DNA of 64,000 bases, taken from Hymenobacter sp. APR13 (lineage in GTDB: Bacteria; Bacteroidota; Bacteroidia; Cytophagales; Hymenobacteraceae). A model generated the notes under the pieces. It ran no database searches and was not told the origin of the DNA. It was given only the letters and a program-made list of their open reading frames with translations. The stretch lies in contig NZ_CP006587.1 of NCBI RefSeq assembly GCF_000737515.1, positions 248,001 through 312,000 on the forward strand, read 5' to 3'. Both the position numbers and the translations under genes were made by a program. This document shows, piece after piece, positions 25,024 to 34,089 of the stretch; the stretch's first letter is position 1; every line of letters begins with the position of its first letter.

Positions 25024-26819
25024 CGGAGCGCGAATCAGAAGAGTTGTACGAAGAACTACGGCGCAAGCTGGAGGGCTACGGCAGCACGCCCCCGCCCGAC
25101 ATGTGGGCGGCCATCCAGCGGCAGCTGCCTCCGGTAGCGCCGGTAGAGCCTGCCCGGCCACTGCCCCGCCAGGCTTTGCGGCTACGCTGGGCGCTGGCAT
25201 TGCTGCTGCTGATAGGCGTGGTCGTGGTGGGCGTGCTGGCCATTCGCCCGGCTTCCCGTCCTGAAGTTGCCGCTGTTCCAGCTGCTCCCAATCTGCCAGC
25301 TGCTTCTACCAGAAAGAATGCGCCTGGCCGCCTGGCTACTGCGGCAGAGCCCTCTGCGCCAGTTACTGCTGCTCAACCAGATGGGTACGTTTCCTCTGCC
25401 AGAAACCCGGATTCTCCCGCCGATGCTGCCAATGGTCATAATGGCTCAGCCGAGACCGAATCAGCAGCGAATGCAACGCAGCAGGCTCCTCGCGCCACGG
25501 CAGCGGCTTCTACGGCAGAGGCTGAGGCGGCGTCTGTAGTAGCTTCGCCGCGGGCTGCTGCGGGACGCCGACAGCAGCGTCCCGCCCTGGCTGGTACCGT
25601 GGCTTCGGATAACCCACGGACTTCGCGCACCGCAAGCCGGCCTGCTTCGCAACTGCTGCGCGATACGCCACCGTCAAAGCTCACCATTGGTAGCGCCAGC
25701 GCAGCACCAAGCCAGCCAACCGTCCGCCACACCGGCCAATCAGCGCCTGCCAGCTCCCCCAGGCTTCCCGCTCGCTCGCTGGCAGCAGCTATACTTCCAG
25801 ACTCCGCCGTTTCGTCGGCGGAAGCAAGCCGGCTGCCGACCGTTGCGGCCAACAAACCGCAGCCCGGCGCTGCCGCCATAACCCGACTTCAGCCTGATTC
25901 CGCTGGAAACCGCCGCCTGCAACCCAGCGAAGGGAGGCAGGCTGATTCCGGCAGTCTTCACGCCACGATACCCGCGCCAGAGTTGGGTATCGGTAGTCGG
26001 CAGCCTGCTCCTGAGTTGCGGCTGGCGCTGCTGTTTCCCGTTGGCAGCCTGCTCCCGCGAGTGGCGCAGCTGCCGCAGTTTGCTGCCGAATTGCCGGTCG
26101 TTCAGCCGGTGACGATGGCGCCGCAGGTGCCGCGCCCGGCCAGCCGCTGGGCGGTGGAAGTGCTGGCGGGCCCCGCCATCAGCTACCGGCAGCTGGGAGC
26201 CACGGACTCCACGAGTCTCAGCGCATTGGAGCGGCCGGCTCTCACTTTTGCTGGCCAGATGCAGGTGCGCTATGCCCTCACGCCCCGGCTGAGTATGAGT
26301 GCAGGCCTGGGCCATACTACCTATGGCACCCGCCTGAACCTGCTGCTCCAGTCCCGGCGCGATTCGGCTGGCACCCTGCAATCCGTGCAGCAGCGCGATA
26401 CCTACCGCTACTTCACCTTGCCGCTGCAGGCGCAGTACCAACTGGGCGGCCAGACGCGGCTCCGCTACGGCCTGACCGCCGGGGCCGCCCTGGAAATGTA
26501 CGCCGGCGGCCGCACCAGTGGCAGCACCGCCTGCACCTGCAGCCAGCAGCAGACCTGGTCGGCCACGAACAGCCCGTTTCGGCGGCTGGGCGTGAGCCTG
26601 ACGGCCGGCCTGGATGTGCGCTACGCCCTCACGCCCCGCCTCCACCTGCTGCTGCAGCCCACTGGCCGCTATGCGCTGGTTTCTATTGTGGCGCCGGGCA
26701 CCGTCGTGCCGGCGCCGATGCCGCCGTCCGGCGGCAATCCTCCTCCTTCTACTACCCTTCCAGCCCGCCACCCGTTTGCGGCCGGCTTGCTCACAGGCTT
26801 CTCTTTCGACCTGCGCTAA
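25020..26819 (+). CDS. Anti-sigma-like protein fused to an outer-membrane beta-barrel
   Basis: A 599-residue protein in four parts. Residues 1-50 are a soluble helix-rich start ('SEELYEELRRKLEGYGSTPP') like cytoplasmic anti-sigma tails. Residues 56-75 are one membrane helix. Residues ~80-370 are a low-complexity Ala/Pro/Ser/Thr/Gln linker. Residues 374-599 look like a small outer-membrane barrel of PorT/OmpA-N type, with alternating strands ('AVEVLAGPAISYRQLG', 'LRYGLTAGAALEMYAGG') and a final '...GFSFDLR'. It is translationally coupled to the sigma factor. If all parts are right, the chain would span the inner membrane, periplasm and outer membrane. The linker could instead be partly cut in vivo. 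Confidence 0.75.
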   Translation: MTERESEELYEELRRKLEGYGSTPPPDMWAAIQRQLPPVAPVEPARPLPRQALRLRWALALLLLIGVVVVGVLAIRPASRPEVAAVPAAPNLPAASTRKNAPGRLATAAEPSAPVTAAQPDGYVSSARNPDSPADAANGHNGSAETESAANATQQAPRATAAASTAEAEAASVVASPRAAAGRRQQRPALAGTVASDNPRTSRTASRPASQLLRDTPPSKLTIGSASAAPSQPTVRHTGQSAPASSPRLPARSLAAAILPDSAVSSAEASRLPTVAANKPQPGAAAITRLQPDSAGNRRLQPSEGRQADSGSLHATIPAPELGIGSRQPAPELRLALLFPVGSLLPRVAQLPQFAAELPVVQPVTMAPQVPRPASRWAVEVLAGPAISYRQLGATDSTSLSALERPALTFAGQMQVRYALTPRLSMSAGLGHTTYGTRLNLLLQSRRDSAGTLQSVQQRDTYRYFTLPLQAQYQLGGQTRLRYGLTAGAALEMYAGGRTSGSTACTCSQQQTWSATNSPFRRLGVSLTAGLDVRYALTPRLHLLLQPTGRYALVSIVAPGTVVPAPMPPSGGNPPPSTTLPARHPFAAGLLTGFSFDLR

Positions 26820-26890
26820 AGCCCCCCGACTGGCCAGCGGGCCGGCTGCTGCCAGGTTTTATTTCCCCACTATTTCATTGTTCCTGACCT

Positions 26891-27868
26891 ATGAAAATTC
26901 GGTTGATGGGCCTCATGGCCATGATGTTGCTGCTGGGCAGCTGTAAGAAAGACGCCGACTTGATTGAAGTACCGAACTGCGACCTGACGGTGCCTGCGCC
27001 TCCTGTGCAGCACATTTTATCCAAGTATGCCATGCCCGAGCAGCAGTTTTATATCCGACCGGGTATCGATACTACGATTCGTACGGCCAGTGCCTACCGC
27101 ATTACCATACCAGCCGGCCTGCGTCGGATCTACGGGCAACCCATGTCCGGCAGCCTGGTGCAGGTGCGGGTGCGCGAGATTACCAAGCGCAGCGAAATGA
27201 TCTTCTCGCACGCGCCTACAATTTCGGATGGGCGGCTGCTAGAATCGGCGGGCATGTTCAGCATCAGACTTTCGCAGGATGGGCAGCAGGTTGTGCTGGC
27301 TCCGAATGCCAGCCTTGATGTTACCACCGTGCTGCCGCCTGCCCTGAGCACCACTGCTGGTATGGGTCTGTTTTCGGCCCTTAGCAGCCCTGCTGACTCC
27401 TCCCTGATCGGCTCTTGGTTTCCGTTGCAGCCAAGCAATATCACTCTCTTTCCTGGCTCGGGTACTGCTACCGGGTTTCAGGTATCGTTGAGCGCTGGGC
27501 TTTATAACGCCAGTGCCAACCGCCTGAACTGGATCAACTGCGACCGGTTTGTGACGGCCAGCCCGCTCACGACGGTGCAGGTACGCGCCACCCGACCCGG
27601 CATCACCAGTGCCAATACCATCGTGTATCTGGCTTTCAACACGCTCAATTCTGCCCTCAGGGTCTATCCTGCCGCTTCAGCTTCTGATACATTTGTGGCC
27701 GGCCAGGTGCCGCAAGGGTACTCCGTAACGGCCGTGGTTCTGCACATGGATGGCAACCAACTCTACTTCGGCAAGCAGACCGCCACGGTAGCAGCCAACC
27801 AGACCTTTGCCCCCACCCTGCGCGCCGTAACGGAAGCCGAAATGGTAGCTGAAATCCGGGCTTTATAG
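26891..27868 (+). CDS. Hypothetical lipoprotein
   Basis: A 325-residue protein with a lipobox 'MLLLGSCKKD' (Cys18), so it should be lipid-anchored. Beyond that it reads as beta-rich domains without a recognised family. It lies 71 nt after the barrel protein on the same strand and is the third member of a likely sigma/anti-sigma/lipoprotein unit. A Ser/Thr-rich style and the lack of catalytic motifs suggest a structural or binding role. The annotation stops there. Confidence 0.72.
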   Translation: MKIRLMGLMAMMLLLGSCKKDADLIEVPNCDLTVPAPPVQHILSKYAMPEQQFYIRPGIDTTIRTASAYRITIPAGLRRIYGQPMSGSLVQVRVREITKRSEMIFSHAPTISDGRLLESAGMFSIRLSQDGQQVVLAPNASLDVTTVLPPALSTTAGMGLFSALSSPADSSLIGSWFPLQPSNITLFPGSGTATGFQVSLSAGLYNASANRLNWINCDRFVTASPLTTVQVRATRPGITSANTIVYLAFNTLNSALRVYPAASASDTFVAGQVPQGYSVTAVVLHMDGNQLYFGKQTATVAANQTFAPTLRAVTEAEMVAEIRAL

Positions 27869-27940
27869 CATCTATCTGCCAGCAACACTTATCCGACTCC
27901 ACTTATCCAGCCTACTCATTATCCTCTATTCGCTAATGCC

Positions 27941-27972
27941 CGAGGGGCGCCGCACATATGCGGTGCCCCTCG
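27941..27972. terminator. Hairpin between convergent genes
   Basis: CGAGGGGCGCCGCA and TGCGGTGCCCCTCG pair with one mismatch around a short AT-rich loop. It sits between the lipoprotein and hutI stops. There is no T run, so the mechanism is uncertain. Confidence 0.55.
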
Positions 27973-27994
27973 TCGTTACATCGGCTACGGTAGA

Positions 27995-29254
27995 CTAATC
28001 TAACTTCCCGCCTATCACCACGTGCCGAACCGGATTTTCGCCGAGCCAGTACGGGATTTCCTCGTAGTTGCGCACGTCTAGCACCAGCAGATCGGCGCGC
28101 TTGCCGGGTTCTAGGCTGCCGCAGTGCTTCTGCTGGCCAATGGCCCAGGCAGCATTGATGGTGGCGGCGGCCAGGGCTTCGCGCGGCGTGAGCCCCATTT
28201 TCAGGCAGGCCATACTCAAGGCCAGCCACAGGTTTTTGCTGGGACAGGAGCCGGGGTTGAAGTCGGTGCTGATGGCTACCGGCAAGCCGGCCTCAATGAA
28301 GGCCCGGCCGGGCGCGTACCGGTCCTGGCGCAAAAACAGTGGCACCAGCGGCAGCAGTACCGCCACCGTTTGGCCCTGGGTTTGGGTGGCAATGCGGGCG
28401 GCGGCAGCCGGCGTCAGGTAGTCGGCGTGGTCGATGCTGACGGCGCCCAGCGTGGCGGCCATTTCGCAGCCGCCCAGGTCGTGCAGCTGTTCAGCGTGGA
28501 TTTTCAGGCCGAATCCCAGGGCCTGGGCCTGCGCCAGATACTGCCGGGCTTCCGGCACCGAGAAGGCGCCTTCTTCGCAGAAAATATCCACGAATGGCAC
28601 GTCTTCGGGGCTCAGTTGCGGCAGCACGTCGCGCACCAGCATCTGCAGGTAGTCGGCGGGGCGGCCCTTGTACTCGGGGCCGGGCACGTGGGCGCCCAGA
28701 AACGTGGGCACGACCCGCACCGGCTGGCGGCGGCCGGCCTCCTGCGCCACCCGCACCAGCCGTAGCTCGGTTTCGGCATCGAGGCCGTAGCCGCTCTTGG
28801 CTTCCACCGTCGTGACGCCGTAGCGCCGGAAGCCGGACAGATGGTGCAGCGCGTTTTCCAGCAGCTCCGCGTCGGAGGCGGCGCGGGTGGCGCGCACGGT
28901 GCTCAGGATGCCGCCGCCACTGGCCAGAATGTCGAGGTAGGTTTCGCCCTGCAGCTTGCGCTGGAACTCATGGGCGCGGTTGCCGCCGAATACGAGGTGG
29001 GTGTGGCATTCCACCAGGCCCGGCATCACTACCCGCCCGCCCGCATCCAGCACTTGCGTGGCCGCCGTCACGTGGGTTTCCTCCAGCTCCGACATGTGCC
29101 CGAGGGCCACTATCCGGTCGTTTTCGCAGGCAATGAAGCCATTTTCCAGGACGGGCCAGGCCTGCAGTTGCGCTCCGGTGAGCGGGCCTTGGGCCTCGCT
29201 GCCGGCCATCGTAAGCAGTTGGCCGCAGTTGCGAATCAGGAGAGAGTAAGGCAT
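27995..29254 (-). CDS. hutI: Imidazolonepropionase (histidine degradation)
   Basis: A 419-residue amidohydrolase that opens 4-imidazolone-5-propionate to N-formimino-L-glutamate, the third step of histidine breakdown. Metal and active-site motifs are visible: 'PGLVECHTHLVFGGNRAHEF' (part), 'VEAKSGYGLD', 'KIHAEQLHDLGG', 'SIDHADYL' and 'ISTDFNPGSCPS'. ATG 29254 is used; 29296 would add 14 residues. The other hut gene in view, hutU, lies 33 kb away and not in an operon with it. Confidence 0.95.
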   Translation of the reverse strand: MPYSLLIRNCGQLLTMAGSEAQGPLTGAQLQAWPVLENGFIACENDRIVALGHMSELEETHVTAATQVLDAGGRVVMPGLVECHTHLVFGGNRAHEFQRKLQGETYLDILASGGGILSTVRATRAASDAELLENALHHLSGFRRYGVTTVEAKSGYGLDAETELRLVRVAQEAGRRQPVRVVPTFLGAHVPGPEYKGRPADYLQMLVRDVLPQLSPEDVPFVDIFCEEGAFSVPEARQYLAQAQALGFGLKIHAEQLHDLGGCEMAATLGAVSIDHADYLTPAAAARIATQTQGQTVAVLLPLVPLFLRQDRYAPGRAFIEAGLPVAISTDFNPGSCPSKNLWLALSMACLKMGLTPREALAAATINAAWAIGQQKHCGSLEPGKRADLLVLDVRNYEEIPYWLGENPVRHVVIGGKLD

Positions 29255-29532
29255 TGGCGGAAGGGAGAAAGGCTGGAAAGTGGGCCTGAAATTCAAATAT
29301 GCACAGTTCTGCCTAACCAGCTGGCGCCCCAGCCTCTGCCTTGACTGTTTCGGATTTTCCTCGTAAATTGACTTATCACTATATTAATTATACAGCACCT
29401 TACACTTCAGCTTCTGTATCTATTTGGGAAAAGACAGTATCAATCAACCTGACATCCGGAATCGCAGTTATTCGTATTCAGTGCATTGTTTGCTTATCCT
29501 GTCGCATGGTTGCTTCTCCAGCACTTCCCATT

Positions 29533-31119
29533 ATGAAAAAGACTCTACTCGCTTTTCTGTTGTTTATGGGGAGTGGTCAGCTGCTGGCCCAGCTACCTAC
29601 CAGCAGCTTCGCCGTGACATCAGCCTGCCCGGCCAATGCAGGCAATCCGTCGGTGCTGCAGCAAGTGAATACCGATGGCTCGCTCACGCCTATTGGCACG
29701 GTCACCAGCAACGGCACGCCCCTTATCGTCAATGCCCTGGGCTCTGATGACAACGACCGGACAGCCATTTACGGGATGAATGTGGTGCAGCCGGTCACGG
29801 TGGCCAATTTCAACACGCCGCCCAACCTCTACCGCATCAGCCTGAGCACGGCCGAGGCCACCAATCTGGGTACCGTAACGCCGCCTGCCACTCCTGCTGA
29901 TGTAACTACTCCAGCGCAACCCGGCGAATCCGGCTTTGTGGATACGCGCCTGACGCTCAATTTCATTGGTGACGGCGACGCCAGCTCCAACTACTACGTG
30001 GCGGGCGCCACGTTCCGGGTATTCTACGTCTTCGACTTCTCAATCCCATTTCCCTTCATACGCCCGGTGCGGGTATCAGACCTGCGGCTGTACGTGGGCG
30101 TGGTGGCGCTGCCTTCGTTCCCGGCCACGGGGCCGGTCTGGCGCCGCCTCAATACCTCCGACCCGGCTACGGCGGCCGTTATTGCCAGCTACCAGGCCGA
30201 GGTACAGACCTACCTGAACAACAACGGCACGACGCCGGTCCCACAGGGTGGCATTCAGGACTGGGTGTTTGATGTGCGCACCGGCAATCTAGTGAGCTAC
30301 CTCGGCCAAGACGACCAGTTTATCACCATCAGCACGCCGGGTTCAGCACCGGTGGGCGTCACTACGCAGCCAACCACGCCTATTCCCACGCAGCAGGATA
30401 TCGGTTCGATGTTTACGGACCGGGACGGCAACATTTATGCAGTAGACGCCGATGGTGGCACCATCTACAAGCTCGACCGGCTGACCGGCAACTATTCCGG
30501 CCAGTCGTACGGCGCGGCATTTGGCTGCTCCCGCGGCGACGCCGTGAGTTTGCCCGGAGCGCTGCCGCTGCCCGTTACGCTCACCGAATTCCGGGCCGAA
30601 GCGACAGGCCGGGCCGTGCGCCTGAGCTGGGCCACCGCCAGCGAGCAAAACGCCGACGCGTTTCTTGTGCAACGCCGCCACGAGGGGGCCGACTGGCGCA
30701 CCATCCAGACAATCCGGGCCGGCAACCAATCCACGGGCCAGCGCTACTCCGCCCTGGATACGGCGCCGCTCAACGGGCAGCTCTACTACCGCCTGGCCAT
30801 GCGCGACACCGATGGCACAGTGGCCTACTCGCCGGTGCAGGCCGTGCGGATGACTGGCAAGCTAGCCCCACAAACCTACCCCAACCCTGCCCCAGACGGT
30901 GTGCTGAACGTGCAGCTAACCGAACCCAGCACCACCGAAACCACGTTGGAGTTGCTCAGCACTACGGGTCAGGTAGTGCACCGGCTGCAGCCCGCCACCG
31001 GCCTCACCACCATCAGGCTGGATGCGCACACGTTGCCCGGCGGCCTCTACTACCTGCGCGTACGGCAGGCCAGCCAAACCAGCACCGTGCCGGTGGCCCT
31101 CACGCACCAAGGTCTCTAA
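29533..31119 (+). CDS. Secreted protein with T9SS sorting domain
   Basis: A 528-residue protein with a signal peptide ('MKKTLLAFLLFMGSGQLLAQ'). Residues ~25-340 form an unrecognised beta-rich region that includes repeated mentions of 'ATNLGTVTPPATPAD' style sequence. Near residue 345 a conserved T9SS-associated module begins ('LPVTLTEFRAEATGRAVRLS', 'WATASEQNADAFLVQRR'). The last ~80 residues ('YPNPAPDGVLNVQL...GGLYYLRVRQ') are a type A sorting domain for export through the type IX system to the cell surface. ATG 29533 is chosen because the signal peptide starts there; the frame upstream is AT-rich. Confidence 0.85.
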   Translation: MKKTLLAFLLFMGSGQLLAQLPTSSFAVTSACPANAGNPSVLQQVNTDGSLTPIGTVTSNGTPLIVNALGSDDNDRTAIYGMNVVQPVTVANFNTPPNLYRISLSTAEATNLGTVTPPATPADVTTPAQPGESGFVDTRLTLNFIGDGDASSNYYVAGATFRVFYVFDFSIPFPFIRPVRVSDLRLYVGVVALPSFPATGPVWRRLNTSDPATAAVIASYQAEVQTYLNNNGTTPVPQGGIQDWVFDVRTGNLVSYLGQDDQFITISTPGSAPVGVTTQPTTPIPTQQDIGSMFTDRDGNIYAVDADGGTIYKLDRLTGNYSGQSYGAAFGCSRGDAVSLPGALPLPVTLTEFRAEATGRAVRLSWATASEQNADAFLVQRRHEGADWRTIQTIRAGNQSTGQRYSALDTAPLNGQLYYRLAMRDTDGTVAYSPVQAVRMTGKLAPQTYPNPAPDGVLNVQLTEPSTTETTLELLSTTGQVVHRLQPATGLTTIRLDAHTLPGGLYYLRVRQASQTSTVPVALTHQGL

Positions 31120-31268
31120 CTCCAGCCCTGCTCCTAGTATCTGACAATTTACGCTACGGCGCTTTCGGCCCAACAAACAGGCGGCAGAAGGCGCCGTATT
31201 GCGTGCTTTCCTTCGGCTCGTTTGCTGCCAAACCCAACCTAATAGGGCGCGTGGGGGTTAGGAGATAC

Positions 31269-31790
31269 ATGCCCGAACCTACTGCCCCGCTCATTCTCAC
31301 GTTGGCGCTTGATGCTGACAGCCAACGATTCTTTGATGCGCTGCGGCAGCAGCACTTTCCACCGGAGCGCAACTTCCTGCAGGCCCACCTGACGCTATTC
31401 CACCATTTGCCCGGCTCCGATTACGCCCGCATCAGCCAGGAGTTGGCGGCGCTGGTGACTACTGAGCAGCCGTTGCCGCTGGCCGTTACGGGGCTCCGGT
31501 TTTTAGGCCGAGGCGTGGCTTACTCGCTGGAAAACAACCGCCTGCAGGTGCTGCACCAACAGCTCCAGACCATCTGGCAGGCAAGTCTCACACCGCAGGA
31601 TCAGCAAAAGCTCAAGCCCCACGTAACGGTGCAGAACAAGGTAGACCCGGCCGTTGCGCGCAGCCTGCACCAGCAGCTGACCGCCGATTTTCAGCCCTTC
31701 GAGGCCACTGGCACCGGGTTGCAGCTTTGGGCTTACCGCGGCGGCCCCTGGGAGGCACTGCAGACGTTTGCTTTTGCCGCCAATACATAG
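31269..31790 (+). CDS. 2'-5' RNA ligase-like protein (2H phosphoesterase)
   Basis: A 173-residue 2H-phosphoesterase fold. The two His-x-Thr/Val motifs are 'FLQAHLTLFHHLP' and 'KLKPHVTVQNKVDP', roughly 95 residues apart as in the LigT/ThpR family. Members cut or join 2',5' or cyclic phosphodiesters in RNA or nucleotides. The gene is followed by a perfect 28-bp hairpin. Start ATG 31269; upstream in-frame codons have no similarity. Confidence 0.85.
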   Translation: MPEPTAPLILTLALDADSQRFFDALRQQHFPPERNFLQAHLTLFHHLPGSDYARISQELAALVTTEQPLPLAVTGLRFLGRGVAYSLENNRLQVLHQQLQTIWQASLTPQDQQKLKPHVTVQNKVDPAVARSLHQQLTADFQPFEATGTGLQLWAYRGGPWEALQTFAFAANT

Positions 31791-31798
31791 AATCACGA

Positions 31799-31860
31799 CA
31801 CCTGTAAATATCAAAAGGGCGCGTAGCTTGAACTACGCGCCCTTTTGATATTTACAGGTG
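31799..31860. terminator. Perfect 28-bp hairpin between convergent genes
   Basis: Arms 31799-31826 and 31833-31860 are exact inverted copies with a 6-nt CTTGAA loop. The inner part GGGCGCGTAG is flanked by CAAAA/TTTTG, giving a T-rich tail on both strands, so it can act as a bidirectional terminator for the ligase and the dehydrogenase. Confidence 0.9.
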
Positions 31861-31872
31861 TGCTGTGGCCGC

Positions 31873-33411
31873 CTAGATTTTCTCTGGTAGCAGCGTGGCT
31901 TCCTCGAAGTTGCCCAGAATCGGCTTGTCGCCTTCCGTTACGGCTTCTACCAGCAGCGCGCCGCCTACGAAGGCGCCTTTCCAGGATTCGCCGAGGCCGC
32001 CGAATACTTCCTCCCGGTCGCCGCGGCTGCGGAGCTTGTTGATGCCCATTTTGAAGGCGCGCACTTCCTTGGCCGTGCGGGCGGCCCACTTCTCGTCGTC
32101 GGAAGCCAGGGCGCCCACCAGGGCGCCGTTGCTGATGTTCATTTCGCCCACCAGCTCTTCTACCCGGTCTACCAGCACGATGCTGTCGATGGGGCCGAAG
32201 GGCTCTTTGAAGTACAGCTCGCTCTGGCGCGGCAGGTTCACGAGGGCGCGGGGGGCGCGGTAGGCGCTCCTGTCCTGGCCGGGCAGGAACAGGCTTTCAT
32301 CCAGTTTGCCCTCGTAGATGGGCGTGGCGCCGGTTTTGAGGGCGTCGGCGTAGAGGCGGTCCAGGTCTTCGGCCTGGGCGCGGTTGATAACGGGGCCGAA
32401 GGCCAGGTCGGGCAGCTTGTCGTCGGCTGAATCTACCAGCGTGGGGTTGCCTACTTTCAGGCCTTTGATGGTGTTCCAGTAGGTTTCCACGAACTGCGGA
32501 AACAGGCGGCGCTCCACCACGAAGCGCACGTAGGCCGTGCAACGCTGCTTGCCGTAGTCGTAGCCCTTCTTGAGCTGGTCGGAAAGGCCGTCCCAGTCCG
32601 AGAAGTTCCAGATGCCGTAGGTGTTCACGCCTTCCATTTCCAGCATGTAGCGCTTGTGCTCCGAGCTGAGGGCGTCGGCGATGTTGCGGCCGTTGTAGCG
32701 TCCCCCCACGAACGAGAGGCAGTCCACGGCGTCATTCTTCACCAGCACGTCGCTGAGTTCCCCACCCGAGCCGCTGACCAGCGTCACGGGCAAGCCGCAG
32801 CGACGGGCAATGGCGAAGGTCAAACTCAGGGAGATAAAACCGCCGTCAGTAGGCGTTTTGGCAATGACGGCGTTGCCGCATAGCGCCTGCACCAGCACCG
32901 CGTGCAGCAGCACCGACATGGGGTAGTTCCAGGAGGCAATGTTGCTGACCAGGCCCAGCGGCTTGCGCGTGCCCAGCATGCTTTCGATGTTGTCCACGTA
33001 CCACTGCACGCCCTCAATGGCGCGGTCGATGTCGGTGAAGCCCAGCTTGTAGGTTTTGCCGATTTCCCAGATCAGCAGCTTGCCCACTAGGTCCACGTTG
33101 TCGCGCAGCTGGTTGAGGCAGTCCTGCACGCGGCGCTTGCGCTCATCCAGGTCCACGCGGGCCCAGTCGGCGGCTTCTTTTTTGGCGGCTGTCACGGCGC
33201 GCATGGCGGTGGCGTGGTCGAGCATGGGCAGGCTGCCGAGCTCGGTGCCATCCACAGGCGAGGTGAACGGGCGGGGTTTGCCGGGCTCCTGCCAGCGGCC
33301 TTCCAGCAGGTTGAGGAAGGCACCATCGGCCGCGAATACCTCGGGCGTAACGGCCTTCATCTGGTGCAGCAGGCTGCGGAACTCCACTTGGGGCGAAATG
33401 ATTTTTGGCAT
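31873..33411 (-). CDS. Aldehyde dehydrogenase family protein
   Basis: A 512-residue NAD(P)-dependent aldehyde dehydrogenase. Signatures: 'NIASWNYPMSVLLHAVLVQA' (substrate/cofactor loop), 'EMEGVNTYG' with the general-base Glu, 'YGKQRCTAYVRFVVE' with the catalytic Cys, and 'FKEPFGPIDSIV' near the end. The early region 'SLPMLDHATAMRAVTAAKKE' fits the broad family. It could be a glutamate-semialdehyde or similar enzyme; the exact aldehyde is not decided. The start is ATG 33411. Confidence 0.9.
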   Translation of the reverse strand: MPKIISPQVEFRSLLHQMKAVTPEVFAADGAFLNLLEGRWQEPGKPRPFTSPVDGTELGSLPMLDHATAMRAVTAAKKEAADWARVDLDERKRRVQDCLNQLRDNVDLVGKLLIWEIGKTYKLGFTDIDRAIEGVQWYVDNIESMLGTRKPLGLVSNIASWNYPMSVLLHAVLVQALCGNAVIAKTPTDGGFISLSLTFAIARRCGLPVTLVSGSGGELSDVLVKNDAVDCLSFVGGRYNGRNIADALSSEHKRYMLEMEGVNTYGIWNFSDWDGLSDQLKKGYDYGKQRCTAYVRFVVERRLFPQFVETYWNTIKGLKVGNPTLVDSADDKLPDLAFGPVINRAQAEDLDRLYADALKTGATPIYEGKLDESLFLPGQDRSAYRAPRALVNLPRQSELYFKEPFGPIDSIVLVDRVEELVGEMNISNGALVGALASDDEKWAARTAKEVRAFKMGINKLRSRGDREEVFGGLGESWKGAFVGGALLVEAVTEGDKPILGNFEEATLLPEKI

Positions 33412-33460
33412 AAGACAGGGAGAGTAGTTAAGTGGTTGGGTGCTGTCAGAACGATGCTTT

Positions 33461-33468
33461 CAAAAGTA
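33461..33468 (-). promoter_or_regulatory. Candidate -7 promoter box for the aldehyde dehydrogenase
   Basis: The minus strand reads TACTTTTG, a full TAnnTTTG match. Transcription from here would leave a ~45-nt leader before ATG 33411. No clear -33 box is visible. Confidence 0.45.
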
Positions 33469-33539
33469 GGTTTAGGGCAATTTGTTTTTGAAGCCATCCG
33501 GCGGAACCTCAGACCAAGACTGCCACCAGCCACAACATC

Positions 33540-33836
33540 CTAAGGTCCAATATACTGCTTTGAAGCTGGGGCTTCGAGGGGCGTCTGGCCTGTGAGGCAC
33601 TGTACTATGTCAGCGGAGCCTGCAAGCCGCGGGGCGCGCTGCTGCAACTCGGTGGGCACCACGTCCTTTACCGGGTTAGTAACGGTCTTGGCCTGGATGA
33701 CCTGCTTGAAAGACCAGCGGGTAACTTTCATAGAACGGGGGCCGGCCGCACCAACAGGCAGCGTTTTCTGCGCAATCGTTATCAGGAGAGTTGCCAACGC
33801 CCGCAGCAGCCACGTCGGGCCTGCGGCCTTACTCAT
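33540..33836 (-). CDS. Small possibly secreted hypothetical protein
   Basis: A 98-residue frame with a basic, hydrophobic N-terminus ('WLLRALATLLITIAQ') that could be a signal peptide, then a polar region rich in Pro and Gln. It is not recognised. Composition and start (ATG 33836) are plausible, and no better gene covers the area, but there is no independent support. The rest of 33412-34089 holds only promoter-like sequence. Confidence 0.35.
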   Translation of the reverse strand: MSKAAGPTWLLRALATLLITIAQKTLPVGAAGPRSMKVTRWSFKQVIQAKTVTNPVKDVVPTELQQRAPRLAGSADIVQCLTGQTPLEAPASKQYIGP

Positions 33837-34000
33837 TGCCAGTAGCCGCCAGTTTGTGGCTTTGCCCGCAACTATAGGCTACCCGCGCAAATGGGCTGTA
33901 TGCTCGCGCCAAAGCGTCCGAATAGGGGCCTGACTGCAGCAGGATGGGGGTGGTTTCCGTAGTGTAGCCAAAGCCGGAAGCTGATGGCGCGAAGCTTTGT

Positions 34001-34034
34001 TTTGCGAAGCACCGGCAAGTTCGCGTTACATTTC
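34001..34034 (+). promoter_or_regulatory. Candidate promoter for the nicotinamidase gene
   Basis: TTTG at 34001-34004 and TACATTTC at 34027-34034 resemble the -33 and -7 boxes of Bacteroidota, with 22 nt between them. The start codon follows 55 nt later. Confidence 0.35.
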
Positions 34035-34089
34035 TGCCGTTTTCTCATCTAGCCGCGGAGCCGGGGCTTCGCACTACCATTTTCTCCGA

